A stretch of 55,972 nucleotides of DNA, taken from positions 1 to 55,972 of the forward strand of contig JAUYNL010000100.1 of NCBI GenBank assembly GCA_030696085.1. Direction: 5' to 3'. Below the pieces are notes generated by a model. The model was given only the letters and a program-made list of their open reading frames with translations, was not told the DNA's origin and made no database searches. A program made the translations under genes and the position numbers. The stretch comes from Luteolibacter sp. (lineage in GTDB: Bacteria; Verrucomicrobiota; Verrucomicrobiia; Verrucomicrobiales; Akkermansiaceae). Below are positions 7,423-17,042 of this stretch, piece after piece; position 1 is the first letter of the stretch; each line of letters begins with the position of its first letter.

Positions 7423-10116
7423 ATGCAGCGCCCTTCTCCCGGACAACGATGGATCTCCACTTCCGAACCCGCCCTCGGACTGGGGCGGATCGATGCCGTG
7501 GAGGGTGATCGCGTGAAAGTCCGCTTTCCCGCCGCCGGGAAAACCCGCGCCTACGCCTTTGATTCCGCGCCGCTGGTGCGCGTGCGCTTCGAGCCGGGCG
7601 ATGTGATTTCAGACCGCGCGGGCCGCGAGCTCACCGTCGAGAAGGTTTCCACCCATGGCGAACTTCTCACCTATCACGGCAGCGGTTTCCAGATCGATGA
7701 GAGCGAGCTGCCGGACACCCTCAGCTTCATTCATCCGGAAAAACGCCTCCTCGCAGGCCTCGCCGATCATCCGCGCGATTTCGACCAACGCCTTCAGGCG
7801 CTCGATTGGAACACGCGCGTCCGCCAGTCGCCCGCCCGCGGCTTCACCGGTGCCCGCATCGACCTGATCCCGCACCAACTCGCCATCATCGCGGAAACCT
7901 CCGGCCGCCTGCATCCGCGCGTCCTGTTAGCCGATGAAGTGGGCCTTGGAAAAACCATCGAGGCATGCCTCATCCTGCACCGCCTGCATCTCACCGGCCT
8001 CGCCGCCCGCATCCTCATCCTGGTGCCGGAGCCACTGATCCACCAATGGTTCATCGAGCTTCTGCGGCGTTTCAATCTGCTCTTCGCCATCTTCGATGAG
8101 GACCGCTGCGTTTCGATCACGGCCCACGATGGGGAGGCCAATCCCTTTCTCGATTCCCAACTCATTCTCGCCGCCACCGATTTTCTAACAGCATCGCCGG
8201 AGCGAGCCGCCCAGGCGCATGCCGCCGGCTTCGATCTGCTCATCGTGGACGAGGCGCACCACCTCGAATGGTCGCCGGGGCAGCCATCCGCCGCCTATGC
8301 GATGGTGGAGACGCTGGCTCGCGGAATCCCGGCGCTGCTGCTGCTCACCGCCACGCCCCAGCAACTCGGGCCTGCCGGGCACTTCGCCCGCCTGCGGCTG
8401 CTGGATCCGGATCGCTACCCGGATCTTGATCGGTTTCTTGAGGAATCCCGCGCCTACGCCCCGCTGGCCGCAGTGGTGGAGGCGCTGAAAACCGGCGGCC
8501 TCCCCGGAAACCTCGACGCCTTTTGCGCCCGGTCGCCACGCGCCGTCGGGCACCTCGCCGCGCTGCGGGCCGGCGATGATTCCGCGCGCGCCCCGCTCAT
8601 TTCCGAGTTGATCGACTCCTTCGGCACCGGCCGCGTCCTTTTCCGCAACACCCGCGAACACCTGCCCGGCTTTCCGGAGCGCCAGCCGCAGCTCCACCCG
8701 CTGGTGGAAGGCGCGTCTCCCTATGCGTGGCTGGCCGGACTCCTCCGCTCTCTGCCGGAGCAGGAGAAAATCCTGCTCATCACCGGTTCTCCCGTGGCCG
8801 CCATCGCCGCGCAGGAAAAATTGCTCGCGGAGATCCATGTCGAGTCCGCGCTGTTTCACGAGGACCTCACCCTGCTCCAGCGCGACCGCAACGCCGCCTG
8901 GTTCGCCGATCCCGAGGGCGCGCGCATCCTGATGTGCTCGGAAATCGGCAGCGAGGGCCGGAATTTCCAGTTCGCCCGCCACCTCGTGCTCTTTGGCCTG
9001 CCCCGCGATCCCGAGCTGCTCGAACAACGCATCGGCCGGCTCGACCGCATCGGCCAGACCGGCACCATCCACATCCACGTGCCCTACGGCGTGGGCAGCC
9101 GCTCCGAGCTCCATGCCCGCTGGCTGCATGAAGGACTGGATGCTTTCAGCCGCCCGCTCAAGGGTGCCACCGCCCTGGCGGCCGCGCTGCTGCCCGGCCT
9201 GGATGGCCTCCAGCCGGAAAACCTCGGCCCATTCCTGAAACGAAGCCGCGCACTCAAGGCGCACATCGCCCGTGATCTCGCCACCGGCCACGACCGCCTG
9301 CTGGAGCTCGGCGCACCCGCCCCACACAAGGCCGCAGCCCTGTTGCGGGCCATCCGCAGCGCCGATTCCGATTCCCGCTTCGAACGCTTCGCCGTGCGGC
9401 TATTCGATCACCTCGGCCTCGATGTTTCGGATCTATCATCCCGCGCCTATCATTTCCACCTCGGCCAGCGCCATGGCGAGATCTTCGCCGATCTTCCGCC
9501 CGATGGGCTTTCCGCCACCTTTGATCGTGAAACGGCGCTTGCCCGCGAGGACCTCGCGTTTCTCACCGCAGATCATCCGCTGTTCCTCGGCGCACTCGAA
9601 CAATTCCTCGATGGAGAAACGGGCAACGCCTCCTTCGCCATCTGGAAATCCGGCAAGGGCAAGGCCGTCCTGCTGGACTGCGCCTTCGTGCTGGAAGCGC
9701 TGGCTCCCGTGCGCCTCCATCTTGATCGTTTCCTGCCGCCCACCGTCATCCGCGTGACCGTGGATCACCAGGGAAAACCCATCACCACCACTCCACCCGC
9801 CGCCGTCCTGCTGCCGGGCGATCCGCGCCGCCTAGTCGGCCAGGAATCCTTCCGCCGCGAACTCTTTCCCCGCATGCTCGCCGCCGCCCGCGCGCTCGCC
9901 ACCACCGCCGGCGGGACTCCCGCGGAAAACGCGCGCCTGCTCGCCGCCGCCACGCTGGCGGACGAGCTCGCCCGCCTCCAAGACCTCGCCACCCGCAATC
10001 CCCATGTCTCCGCAGCCGAGATGGCCGCACTCCGCGCCCTGCGTGACGAAACCCTCGCCGCCCTCGCCGCGCCACGCATCCGCCTCGATGCCCTGCGCCT
10101 CATCTGGTGCGCTTGA
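7423..10116 (+). CDS. RapA-like SWI2/SNF2 ATPase (RNA polymerase-associated)
   Basis: This 897-residue protein has the RapA layout: an N-terminal beta-rich module (about 1-110), a SNF2 helicase core and a RapA-type C-terminal region. Helicase motifs are DEVGLGKTIE (171-180), DEAH (276-279), LLTATP (307-312) and, in the second lobe, QRIGRLDRIGQT (about 535-547). RapA recycles stalled RNA polymerase in Escherichia coli; the same role here is inferred. The second lobe motif is complete, so it should be an active ATPase. It follows the permease gene by 57 bp on the same strand, but there is no functional link that I can see. It is somewhat shorter than E. coli RapA (968 aa). Confidence 0.88.
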   Translation: MQRPSPGQRWISTSEPALGLGRIDAVEGDRVKVRFPAAGKTRAYAFDSAPLVRVRFEPGDVISDRAGRELTVEKVSTHGELLTYHGSGFQIDESELPDTLSFIHPEKRLLAGLADHPRDFDQRLQALDWNTRVRQSPARGFTGARIDLIPHQLAIIAETSGRLHPRVLLADEVGLGKTIEACLILHRLHLTGLAARILILVPEPLIHQWFIELLRRFNLLFAIFDEDRCVSITAHDGEANPFLDSQLILAATDFLTASPERAAQAHAAGFDLLIVDEAHHLEWSPGQPSAAYAMVETLARGIPALLLLTATPQQLGPAGHFARLRLLDPDRYPDLDRFLEESRAYAPLAAVVEALKTGGLPGNLDAFCARSPRAVGHLAALRAGDDSARAPLISELIDSFGTGRVLFRNTREHLPGFPERQPQLHPLVEGASPYAWLAGLLRSLPEQEKILLITGSPVAAIAAQEKLLAEIHVESALFHEDLTLLQRDRNAAWFADPEGARILMCSEIGSEGRNFQFARHLVLFGLPRDPELLEQRIGRLDRIGQTGTIHIHVPYGVGSRSELHARWLHEGLDAFSRPLKGATALAAALLPGLDGLQPENLGPFLKRSRALKAHIARDLATGHDRLLELGAPAPHKAAALLRAIRSADSDSRFERFAVRLFDHLGLDVSDLSSRAYHFHLGQRHGEIFADLPPDGLSATFDRETALAREDLAFLTADHPLFLGALEQFLDGETGNASFAIWKSGKGKAVLLDCAFVLEALAPVRLHLDRFLPPTVIRVTVDHQGKPITTTPPAAVLLPGDPRRLVGQESFRRELFPRMLAAARALATTAGGTPAENARLLAAATLADELARLQDLATRNPHVSAAEMAALRALRDETLAALAAPRIRLDALRLIWCA

Positions 10117-10398
10117 GAAAAATGGAGCGCGGAATTCATCCCATCCGCATCATGCCGGGGCTGGCTCATTGGGGTGTTGCTCGTTGATGCGACTGATTCA
10201 TTTCAGTGTCTTCAAAACCCGGGTTGGCCGGATCCGGATCCGCTCAACAGCCGCCGGATGAAGCAGTTTAAATGAACGAAGCGCCTCAAACCCTCAAGTC
10301 GATGAAGAAGAACCCCGTCCGGGCCGGGCATGGATTTTCCTCCACCGGCCCGCGATTTACGGATACCCATTTTGAAAACACCGTCTTAATGTCCCGCC
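10117..10398. other. Intergenic region upstream of DUF1844-kdsA
   Basis: No gene is seen. It contains a GGCCGGATCCGGATCC stretch near 10214 and a loose inverted pair CGGGCC/GGCCCG near 10325-10355. It probably carries the promoter of the downstream genes, but no convincing -35/-10 pair could be chosen. Confidence 0.5.
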
Positions 10399-10671
10399 AT
10401 GTCAGACACCCCCGAGCCCGATCCGCGCTTCAATGAGTTCGTCATCCTACAGGCCCAGAACGCAGGTCTTTTCCTCGGCCAACTCCCCAACCCGCACACC
10501 GGCGTGAAGTCCGTCAAGCTCCGCGCTGCAAAATCCGTGATCGATTCCCTCGAAATGCTTGCTTCCAAAACCCGCGGCAATCTCACAGCCTCGGAGGCGA
10601 AACTGCTCACCGCCGCCCTCCGGAATTTGAAACCACTCTATCAATCCGCGCTCGCCGCAGCGGATGAATAG
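10399..10671 (+). CDS. DUF1844 domain protein
   Basis: This 90-residue cytosolic protein matches the DUF1844 pattern: an N-terminal Asp/Pro/Glu tail, F-N-E-F-V-I-L-Q, a G-x-F-L-G-Q-L-P turn, then a long amphipathic helix with ARAKSVID-like residues (KLRAAKSVIDSLEML) and a second helix SEAKLLTAALRNLKPLY. The family has no assigned function. It is commonly a short conserved gene in Verrucomicrobiota and Planctomycetota. It precedes kdsA by 51 bp on the same strand and could be co-transcribed with the LPS genes. Confidence 0.85.
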   Translation: MSDTPEPDPRFNEFVILQAQNAGLFLGQLPNPHTGVKSVKLRAAKSVIDSLEMLASKTRGNLTASEAKLLTAALRNLKPLYQSALAAADE

Positions 10672-10722
10672 GCCGAAATTTCAGCATCGCGGTTTTTCAG
10701 CGTCCCAGCTTTTACACCACCC

Positions 10723-11541
10723 ATGACCTTCGACCCCTTCAACATCGGCAACGTCCCCGTCGGCGGCCCCGTCCCGTTTTTCATCCTCGGCCCCTGCGCC
10801 TTGGAATCCGAGTCCTTCGCCTGGGAAATGGCACGCTCGCTCAAGGAAATCGCCGAGCGCACCGGCATTCATTTTTTGTTCAAGGCCTCCTTCGACAAGG
10901 CGAACCGCACCTCCGTCGCCTCCTTTCGCGGCCCCGGCATCCATGAAGGCTGCCGCATCCTCGGGGAAATCTCCAAGGAACTGGAAATCCCGGTCACCAC
11001 AGACATCCACACCGCCGAGCAGGCGGACATCGCCGCCGAGCACATCGACCTGCTGCAAATCCCGTCCTTCCTCTGCCGCCAAACCGACCTGCTGGAAGCC
11101 GCCGCCAAAACCGGCCGCGCCGTGAATGTAAAAAAAGGCCAATTCCTCGCCCCCTGGGATACCGTGAACATCGCCGGCAAAATGCGCACCTTCGGCTGTG
11201 AGCGCTTCCTCATCACCGAGCGCGGCGCCACCTTCGGCTACAACAATCTCGTCGCGGACATGCGCTCGCTCTACTGGATCCGCAAGGAAGGCCTGCCCAT
11301 CGTCTTCGATGCCACCCACTCCGTCCAACGCCCGGGCGGCCTTGGCGGCACCACTGGCGGCGATGGCGAACTCGCGCCCGTACTCGCCCGCGCCGCCATC
11401 GCCACCGGTGTGGACGGTCTTTTCATGGAGGTCCATTCGGACCCCGCCAACGCCCTTTCCGATGGTCCTAACCAGATTCCGCTGGAATTCATCGAGGATC
11501 TGCTCATCAAGCTCATCGCCATCCACCACGCGGCGCACTGA
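10723..11541 (+). CDS. kdsA: 3-deoxy-8-phosphooctulonate (KDO-8-P) synthase
   Basis: KdsA condenses arabinose 5-phosphate with phosphoenolpyruvate to KDO-8-phosphate, the first committed step to KDO for the LPS inner core. The 272-residue product is family length. It has the TIM-barrel motifs GPCALES near the N-terminus, FKASFDKANRTS, the PSFLCRQTDLL strand, KKGQFLAPWD and FDATHSVQRPGG. It is followed directly by the LPS-transport genes, so synthesis and export of LPS are encoded together. The organism therefore probably makes a KDO-containing LPS. Confidence 0.97.
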   Translation: MTFDPFNIGNVPVGGPVPFFILGPCALESESFAWEMARSLKEIAERTGIHFLFKASFDKANRTSVASFRGPGIHEGCRILGEISKELEIPVTTDIHTAEQADIAAEHIDLLQIPSFLCRQTDLLEAAAKTGRAVNVKKGQFLAPWDTVNIAGKMRTFGCERFLITERGATFGYNNLVADMRSLYWIRKEGLPIVFDATHSVQRPGGLGGTTGGDGELAPVLARAAIATGVDGLFMEVHSDPANALSDGPNQIPLEFIEDLLIKLIAIHHAAH

Positions 11542-11560
11542 TTTTCCATCCAGCCACCCA

Positions 11561-12838
11561 TTGCACGCCATCCTTCCAGCTCTGATTCTGCTCGCTCCCG
11601 CCCTGCCTGCGGCGGAGAAAAACAACACTCCGCCAGACGAGCCGAGGAAAAAACTCTCCGCCATTTCCCTGCTTCCCAATGGCAGCGAACTCGATGGCGT
11701 GATGCTCCCGCGCTACGATGAAAACCACCGCCTCACCGGTGTGTTGAAGTCCGGGAAAATGACCCTCCTCACCAATGAGCTCATCGCCGGCGAGGCCGTC
11801 ACCATCGGATTTTTCAATCCGGACGGCAGCCCTCGCGGCCGCGTGGACCTCGTCAAGGCGCTGTTCAATCAAGCCAAAGGATTCTTGGAGGCACGGGAAT
11901 CCGTGACGATTCAAAGCGACCGCATCAACGCCCGGGGCAGCGGTTTGATTTATGCCTTCGGGCAGGGCGAGGGGTTTTTGACAGGCCCCGCCACCACCTG
12001 GATCCTGTCCCCCACCGAGACCACCATGAACTCCCGCAAGTCCCCGCGCCGCGCCGCCGCCGCCATCTCGCTGATGGCAGCGACCACCACCCTGATCGCC
12101 GCCGCGCCTCCAGGCGTCCCCACCCCGGAGCAACAGACCGCCCTCAAGACCAACGCCGCATCCGCAGCCCCCGCACACGCCGATGCCAGCCGCACCGCCA
12201 GGGAGAACCTGCGCGAGGAGCTCGATGCCTCGGCCGCCGCCACCACCGCGGCCACTGCCTTTCTCGAACAGGCGGAAATCGCGGCCAAAACCACCACTAC
12301 CGCTTCCGCCCAACCCGCCGGCCAGCCTCTCGATGTGAAACCCGGCCCCACGGACACTGTGGTCTCCTGCGATGGCGGGATGTATTTCGACGCCGATGAA
12401 GGGCTCTTCGTCTATCTCAAAAACGTGCGCGTCGCAGATCCTCGCTTCGCGCTTTCCGGTGCCAGGGAACTCAAAATTTTCCTCGCGAAAAAACCCGTCG
12501 AAACTCCGGCCCCGGCCGCTCCGGCCGGGAAACCAAGCATGGGGCTCGGCGCGAAATTCGGCGATGTCGAGCGCATCGTGGCCACCGGGGCCGTGCGCAT
12601 CCTCCAGAAGGAAGCCGAAGCCGGCAAACAACCCGTAGAAGCAAGCGGCGCGATCTTTTCCTACCACCCGGGATCCGGCGAAATCGTGCTCACCGGCGGC
12701 TACCCATGGGTCAAACAAGGCAACACCTTCATGCGCGCCAAGGAGCCCAACCTCAGCCTCCGCATCCAGAAATCCGGCTCCTTCGTCACCGAAGGCAACT
12801 GGGACATGGGCGGAACCCTCGATCAAAAAAACCGCTGA
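11561..12838 (+). CDS. LptC-LptA-like fusion, LPS transport periplasmic protein
   Basis: This 425-residue frame begins at a TTG (11561), giving a hydrophobic leader (ILPALILLAPALPAA). Residues about 35-140 form an LptC-like region (SGKMTLLTNELIAGEAVTI). Residues about 265-420 form an OstA/LptA-like beta-jellyroll region (VVSCDGGMYFDADEG, ATGAVRILQKE, SYHPGSGEIVLTGGYP). Between them, Met156 starts a second leader-like stretch (RKSPRR followed by a hydrophobic Ala-rich run), then an Ala/Thr-rich linker. No stop separates the halves. Either it is a true fusion, or LptA is also made from an internal start at 12026. It sits between kdsA and lptB, supporting an LPS-export role. The start codon is the least certain part. 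Confidence 0.75.
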   Translation: MHAILPALILLAPALPAAEKNNTPPDEPRKKLSAISLLPNGSELDGVMLPRYDENHRLTGVLKSGKMTLLTNELIAGEAVTIGFFNPDGSPRGRVDLVKALFNQAKGFLEARESVTIQSDRINARGSGLIYAFGQGEGFLTGPATTWILSPTETTMNSRKSPRRAAAAISLMAATTTLIAAAPPGVPTPEQQTALKTNAASAAPAHADASRTARENLREELDASAAATTAATAFLEQAEIAAKTTTTASAQPAGQPLDVKPGPTDTVVSCDGGMYFDADEGLFVYLKNVRVADPRFALSGARELKIFLAKKPVETPAPAAPAGKPSMGLGAKFGDVERIVATGAVRILQKEAEAGKQPVEASGAIFSYHPGSGEIVLTGGYPWVKQGNTFMRAKEPNLSLRIQKSGSFVTEGNWDMGGTLDQKNR

Positions 12839-12848
12839 ATTTCCAATC

Positions 12849-13613
12849 ATGCACGACCCCGGCTCCACCGTCTGCCACACCGAGACCGCCGTCCTCTTCG
12901 CCAACGGACTGCGCAAGACCTATGGCGGTCGCGCCGTGGTCGATGGTGTCTCCATCACCGTGCAGCCTCGCGAAATCGTCGGCTTGTTAGGCCCCAACGG
13001 CGCGGGCAAGACCACCTCCTTCTACATGATCGGCGGCATCATCCCCTCGGATGCCGGCTCCGTTTCCTTCTTCGGCCATGACATCTCGAAAATGCCGATG
13101 CACCGCCGCGCCCGCCTCGGCCTCGGATACCTGCCGCAGGAGGAATCCGTCTTCCGCAAGCTCTCGGTGCTCGATAACCTGCTCGCCATCCTCGAAACCC
13201 GGCCCCATCTCAGCCGCGCGGACCGCCACGACCGCGCCCACGACCTGCTACGCCGCTTCGGCATCACCAAGCTCGCGAAATCCCTGGCCATCACCCTTTC
13301 CGGTGGCGAGAAGCGCCGCCTCGCCATCGCCCGCTCCCTCTGTTCCGATCCCAAGCTCCTCATGCTCGACGAGCCCTTCGCCGGTATCGACCCCATCGCC
13401 GTGGAGGACATCCAGCGCATCGTGCGCGAACTGCGCGACCGCGACGGCCTCGCCATTCTCATCACCGACCATTCGGTTCGAGAAACCCTCACCATCACCG
13501 ACCGCGCCTTCCTCATCCACGACGGCCGCGTCATCCTGGAAGGCGCCTCCGACGAACTCGTCAACGACCCAATCGCCCGCAAGCACTACCTCGGTGATGA
13601 TTTCAGGATGTGA
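12849..13613 (+). CDS. lptB: LPS export ABC transporter ATP-binding protein LptB
   Basis: LptB is the cytoplasmic ATPase that powers extraction of LPS from the inner membrane together with LptF/LptG. The 254-residue product has Walker A GPNGAGKTTSFYMI, a Q-loop at LPQEESVF, the signature TLSGGEKRR, Walker B LLMLDEPFAGIDP and the switch His in ITDHSVRETL. The phrase DEPFAGIDPIAVEDIQ is characteristic of LptB. An N-terminal extension of about 12 residues before the usual start is present. It lies 10 bp after the LptC/A gene; lptF/lptG are not in this window. Confidence 0.96.
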   Translation: MHDPGSTVCHTETAVLFANGLRKTYGGRAVVDGVSITVQPREIVGLLGPNGAGKTTSFYMIGGIIPSDAGSVSFFGHDISKMPMHRRARLGLGYLPQEESVFRKLSVLDNLLAILETRPHLSRADRHDRAHDLLRRFGITKLAKSLAITLSGGEKRRLAIARSLCSDPKLLMLDEPFAGIDPIAVEDIQRIVRELRDRDGLAILITDHSVRETLTITDRAFLIHDGRVILEGASDELVNDPIARKHYLGDDFRM

Positions 13614-13676
13614 GCCCGGATCATCCTCAATCCCAACTGCGGATTCCCGGATCAATGCTTGTCAGCCGGGACCGCT

Positions 13677-14582
13677 TCAGGGAAATGCCACCCGCGCGGT
13701 GATCGGAAAATGATCCGAAACCACTGGCGCGTCGCGATCACGGATCTCCGCTGAAAGCACCTCCGCGCCATCGCTGACGAGAATGTGGTCCACCTTGAGC
13801 TCACCGGTCCGGGTGGCGCGCCAGAAATGCAGCGTGCTGCGGGCGGATTCTCCGGGGTGACATTTTCGGAAGGTATCGGCCAGGTGGCATTTTGCGACCA
13901 GGTCGGCGAGGCCCGGGTTGGTCTCCAGCGCATTGAAGTCTCCCAGCATGACTACCGGTTCCTTTGCGCTCTTTCTACCGCCGATGCGCTCCGCGAGCAG
14001 TCGTGCCGAGCGCTCGCGTGAACCCTGGTGGCGGTGGTCCCAGTGCGTGTTATAGACATAAAATCCGCGCTGGGAGGCGCGATCCACCAGTCTCAACCAA
14101 GTGGCCGTGCGTGGGATCCCATTGCCCCAGGTTTTCGAACCGGGTGACTCCGGCGTATCCGATAGCCAGAAGGTCCCGCAGTCAGAGGCATTCACCTCAA
14201 ACCGGTCCCTGCGGAAAAAAATCCCGGCATACTCGCCGGATCGCCGCCCATCGTCACGGCCCGCGCCGAAGAATTCGTAATCCGGCAGCGAGGCCCACAA
14301 GTCCGCCGCCTGGCCGTGGAGCGCTTCCTGCACGCCGATCACATCGGGCGCCTCCTCCCGGATCATGCGCACCACGCCGGGCACCCGCCGCCGCCACGCC
14401 CGTGATCCGGTATCGTCCGGATTTTCATATCGGACGTTGAAGCTCATCAGCCTGAGCTCCAGCCGACCATCCGCGGCTACGGGCACGGCTTTCGGCGGAC
14501 CGAGCGCGCGGCTGCGATTGCAGGATACCAAGCAAGGAGCGAACAGACACAGCACGATCCCTTGAAAGAAAAATCCTCTCAT
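13677..14582 (-). CDS. Endonuclease/exonuclease/phosphatase-family lipoprotein
   Basis: This 301-residue protein has a hydrophobic signal and lipobox (LVSC, Cys at about 21), so it is probably a lipoprotein outside the cytoplasm. The EEP fold is shown by LRLMSFNVRYE, DVIGVQEA, NTHWDHRH, LGDFNA and the C-terminal SDHFPI, which together supply the metal-binding and catalytic residues of the DNase I/Mg-phosphodiesterase superfamily. Secreted members hydrolyse phosphodiesters in nucleic acids, lipids or inositol compounds; the substrate is not known here. It starts 9 bp after the hprK stop on the same strand. Confidence 0.88.
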   Translation of the reverse strand: MRGFFFQGIVLCLFAPCLVSCNRSRALGPPKAVPVAADGRLELRLMSFNVRYENPDDTGSRAWRRRVPGVVRMIREEAPDVIGVQEALHGQAADLWASLPDYEFFGAGRDDGRRSGEYAGIFFRRDRFEVNASDCGTFWLSDTPESPGSKTWGNGIPRTATWLRLVDRASQRGFYVYNTHWDHRHQGSRERSARLLAERIGGRKSAKEPVVMLGDFNALETNPGLADLVAKCHLADTFRKCHPGESARSTLHFWRATRTGELKVDHILVSDGAEVLSAEIRDRDAPVVSDHFPITARVAFP

Positions 14583-14591
14583 GTTTGGCGA

Positions 14592-15545
14592 TTATTTCTG
14601 CCCGGCCATGTGGTCGAGCAGGCGCTGGTTGAACTCATCGGCCATATTGAAGCCCAGGCGGCGGAGCTGCTGGTCGAGCGCGGCGATGGTGACCATGCGC
14701 GCCGAGTCGCGCCCGGGAGCCACCGGAATCTCCACATGGGAGACGTGCTGGCCGAGGATTTCGTAGGTTTTCTGCTGCATGCCCAGGCGGTCCACTTCAT
14801 TGAGATCCGCATGGGGCTTGAGAGTGACCACCAGATCGAGACGCTTGTCCGGCCGGATGGAGGCGAGGCCGTAAAGGTTGGCCACGTTGACGATGCCGAT
14901 GCCGCGGATTTCCATGTAGCCGCGTGAGAGATCCGGCGCGGAGGCCACCAGATCACCGCCCACATACTTGATGCGCACCATGTCATCGGCCACCAGCGAG
15001 GCCCCGCGCTCCAATAAGCCGATGGCGGTTTCGGATTTCCCGGAGCCGCTCTTGCCCATGATCAACACGCCCACGCCGCGCATGTCCACCATGCAGCCGT
15101 GCAGCGTGATGACCGGGGCGAAATCGTGCTCCAGACGGATGGTGGCGGTGTTGAGGAAATTCATCGTCACCACGGAGGTGCCGAAGACGGGGATGTTGTT
15201 TTCATTGGCCACGGCCATGAGGCTGTCGTCCAGCGAGGCGCCGCGCGCGACCACCACGCAGGGGATGTCCCGATCACACATTCTGCGGAAGCGGTCCACG
15301 CGCATGGCATCGGGCAGTTTCCGCAGGTAGGAAAGCTCGGAAAATCCGAGCACCTGCACGCGCTTCCATGCGAAGTAGGTGAAAAATCCGGCCAGCGCCA
15401 GGCCGGGGCGGTTCATCGCGGATTCGCTGATTTGGCGGTCGAAGCCGACACGCTCGCCGAGGAGGGTGAGGCCGAGCGCCTTGGCGTGGGAATCGAAGAA
15501 TTTCCCGACGGAGATCGAAGCGACGGTTTTTGCACGCGGAGCCAT
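14592..15545 (-). CDS. hprK: HPr kinase/phosphorylase
   Basis: HprK phosphorylates and dephosphorylates Ser of HPr-like proteins, controlling carbon metabolism. The 317-residue product has the N-terminal regulatory domain, a P-loop GKSGSGKS (164-171) and, further on, the family signature EIRGIGIVNV. The start at 15545 (MAPRAKTV) fits the family; a longer form from 15581 has no support. No sugar PTS genes occur nearby, so it may belong to a regulatory or incomplete PTS as seen in many Gram-negative phyla. It is divergent from trkA, with 127 bp between the starts. Confidence 0.95.
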   Translation of the reverse strand: MAPRAKTVASISVGKFFDSHAKALGLTLLGERVGFDRQISESAMNRPGLALAGFFTYFAWKRVQVLGFSELSYLRKLPDAMRVDRFRRMCDRDIPCVVVARGASLDDSLMAVANENNIPVFGTSVVTMNFLNTATIRLEHDFAPVITLHGCMVDMRGVGVLIMGKSGSGKSETAIGLLERGASLVADDMVRIKYVGGDLVASAPDLSRGYMEIRGIGIVNVANLYGLASIRPDKRLDLVVTLKPHADLNEVDRLGMQQKTYEILGQHVSHVEIPVAPGRDSARMVTIAALDQQLRRLGFNMADEFNQRLLDHMAGQK

Positions 15546-15672
15546 GGCCGGAATGCAAGCAGATGCCACGCGCCGCGGCACGCGAAATCCGCCCGGCCCT
15601 TTTGGGATTGCCGGGTATGGGGAGGGCTCCTAGCCTCGCAGAGGCCGGAAGAGTCACTCCGGGCGCACTTGC

Positions 15673-17022
15673 ATGAACATCATCATCGTCGGAGCGGGGG
15701 AAATCGGGCGACATCTGGCGGCCCGCCTCTCGCAGGAGGCGCACAATATTTCCGTGATCGAAAAAGACCCGGTGCTCGCGGCGGAGCTCCAGCAGAACAT
15801 CGATGCGAAGGTGATTCACGGCAATGGATCGAGCGTCGAGGATTTGGTGGAGGCGGATGTGGGCGAGTGCGAGTTGTTCCTATCGCTGACCTCATCGAAC
15901 ACCGCCAACCTGATGTCCGCCTCGATCGCCAAAAGCATGGGCGTGGCCAAGGTGATCAGCCGCGTCCATCCCGGACTCCAGCGCGAGGAGTGGCTGTTTG
16001 ATTTCAAGGGGCATTTCGGCATCGACCACTTGTTCAGCTCGGAACGGCTGACCGCCATCGAGCTGGCGAAGTATGTGCGCAATCCGGAATCCATGGAGAT
16101 CGAGGAACTGGCGCGCGGCCGCATCGAGCTGCAACAACTCAAGATCGGCGATCAGGCGGACGCCTGCGGGCTGACGCTGCGCAAGCTCGACTCGCCGGCC
16201 GGCATCCGCGTGGCGATGGTCTCACGCGGCGGCGTGCATGCCGTGCCGGATGCAAACACGGTGCTGCAAGCCGGGGATCTGGTCACAATTTTCGGAGAAC
16301 CGCGGAAACTCCGTGATTTCGCGGTGCGTTTGCAGGGCAGGCAGCCGAAAACAGAACGGCTGCGGGTGGTCATTTTCGGCGGCAATGAATATGGTTTCAC
16401 GCTCGCCCAGATGCTCGAGAGCGTGGAATGCTCGGTGCGGATCTTCGAGCAGGACTCCGAGCTCTGCGCGAAACTCGCCGACCGCCTGTCCAATACCACC
16501 GTCATCAACGCGGACGCCACCGTCGTCGCGGAACTTGAGGAGGAGCAAGTCGGCGAGGCGGATTTTTTCATCGGCACCAGTTCCGACGACGAGGACAACG
16601 TGATGTCCTGCCTGCAGGCGCACACGCTGGGGGTGAAGAACTGCCTGACGCTCATTCACCGGGCGGATTACGCGGCTGCGATCTCGGCGAGCGGGCATCA
16701 TTTCGGCATCCGTGCCGCCGTGAGTCCGCGCGAGGCCACCCGCAAGGAAATCCAACGCTTCATCACCACGGATCGCTACCATGTGATGAAAACCCTCCAG
16801 GGTGCCTTGCTGATCGAAATCCGGGTGGGCAAGGGCTCGATCGCCGCCGGGCACATGGTGCATGAGGTCGCCTGGCCGGCCGGCGTGGTATTGGTCGGCC
16901 AATTGCGCGGCATCCATGCGGAGGTTCCCGGGCCGGAAGCCGTGTTGTTGGCGGGCGATCATTTGTATGCGGTGGTGGCGGAGAGCTCGCTGAAGGCCCT
17001 GGTGAAACTATTGGAGGAATAA
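15673..17022 (+). CDS. trkA: Trk potassium uptake regulatory protein TrkA
   Basis: TrkA is the cytosolic NAD(H)-binding gating subunit of the Trk potassium channel. The 449-residue protein has the expected tandem arrangement RCK_N-RCK_C-RCK_N-RCK_C. The first Rossmann motif is IIVGAGEIGRHL (residues 3-14); the second is VVIFGGNEYGFTLA, in which the canonical third Gly of GxGxxG is retained but the second is replaced (GGNEYG). The first half contains SLTSSNTANLM and RVHPG, typical of TrkA. It is followed 20 bp later by trkH, forming the full uptake pair. Confidence 0.95.
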   Translation: MNIIIVGAGEIGRHLAARLSQEAHNISVIEKDPVLAAELQQNIDAKVIHGNGSSVEDLVEADVGECELFLSLTSSNTANLMSASIAKSMGVAKVISRVHPGLQREEWLFDFKGHFGIDHLFSSERLTAIELAKYVRNPESMEIEELARGRIELQQLKIGDQADACGLTLRKLDSPAGIRVAMVSRGGVHAVPDANTVLQAGDLVTIFGEPRKLRDFAVRLQGRQPKTERLRVVIFGGNEYGFTLAQMLESVECSVRIFEQDSELCAKLADRLSNTTVINADATVVAELEEEQVGEADFFIGTSSDDEDNVMSCLQAHTLGVKNCLTLIHRADYAAAISASGHHFGIRAAVSPREATRKEIQRFITTDRYHVMKTLQGALLIEIRVGKGSIAAGHMVHEVAWPAGVVLVGQLRGIHAEVPGPEAVLLAGDHLYAVVAESSLKALVKLLEE

Positions 17023-17042
17023 CCGGATCCCCGTTTCCACTC

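Noticed and set aside
8185..9327. A 380-codon minus-strand frame opposite the RapA-like gene
   Set aside because: The plus strand has all helicase motifs; the other is a shadow.
10681..11679. A 332-codon minus-strand frame opposite kdsA
   Set aside because: kdsA is certain on the plus strand and the antisense product has no recognisable motif.
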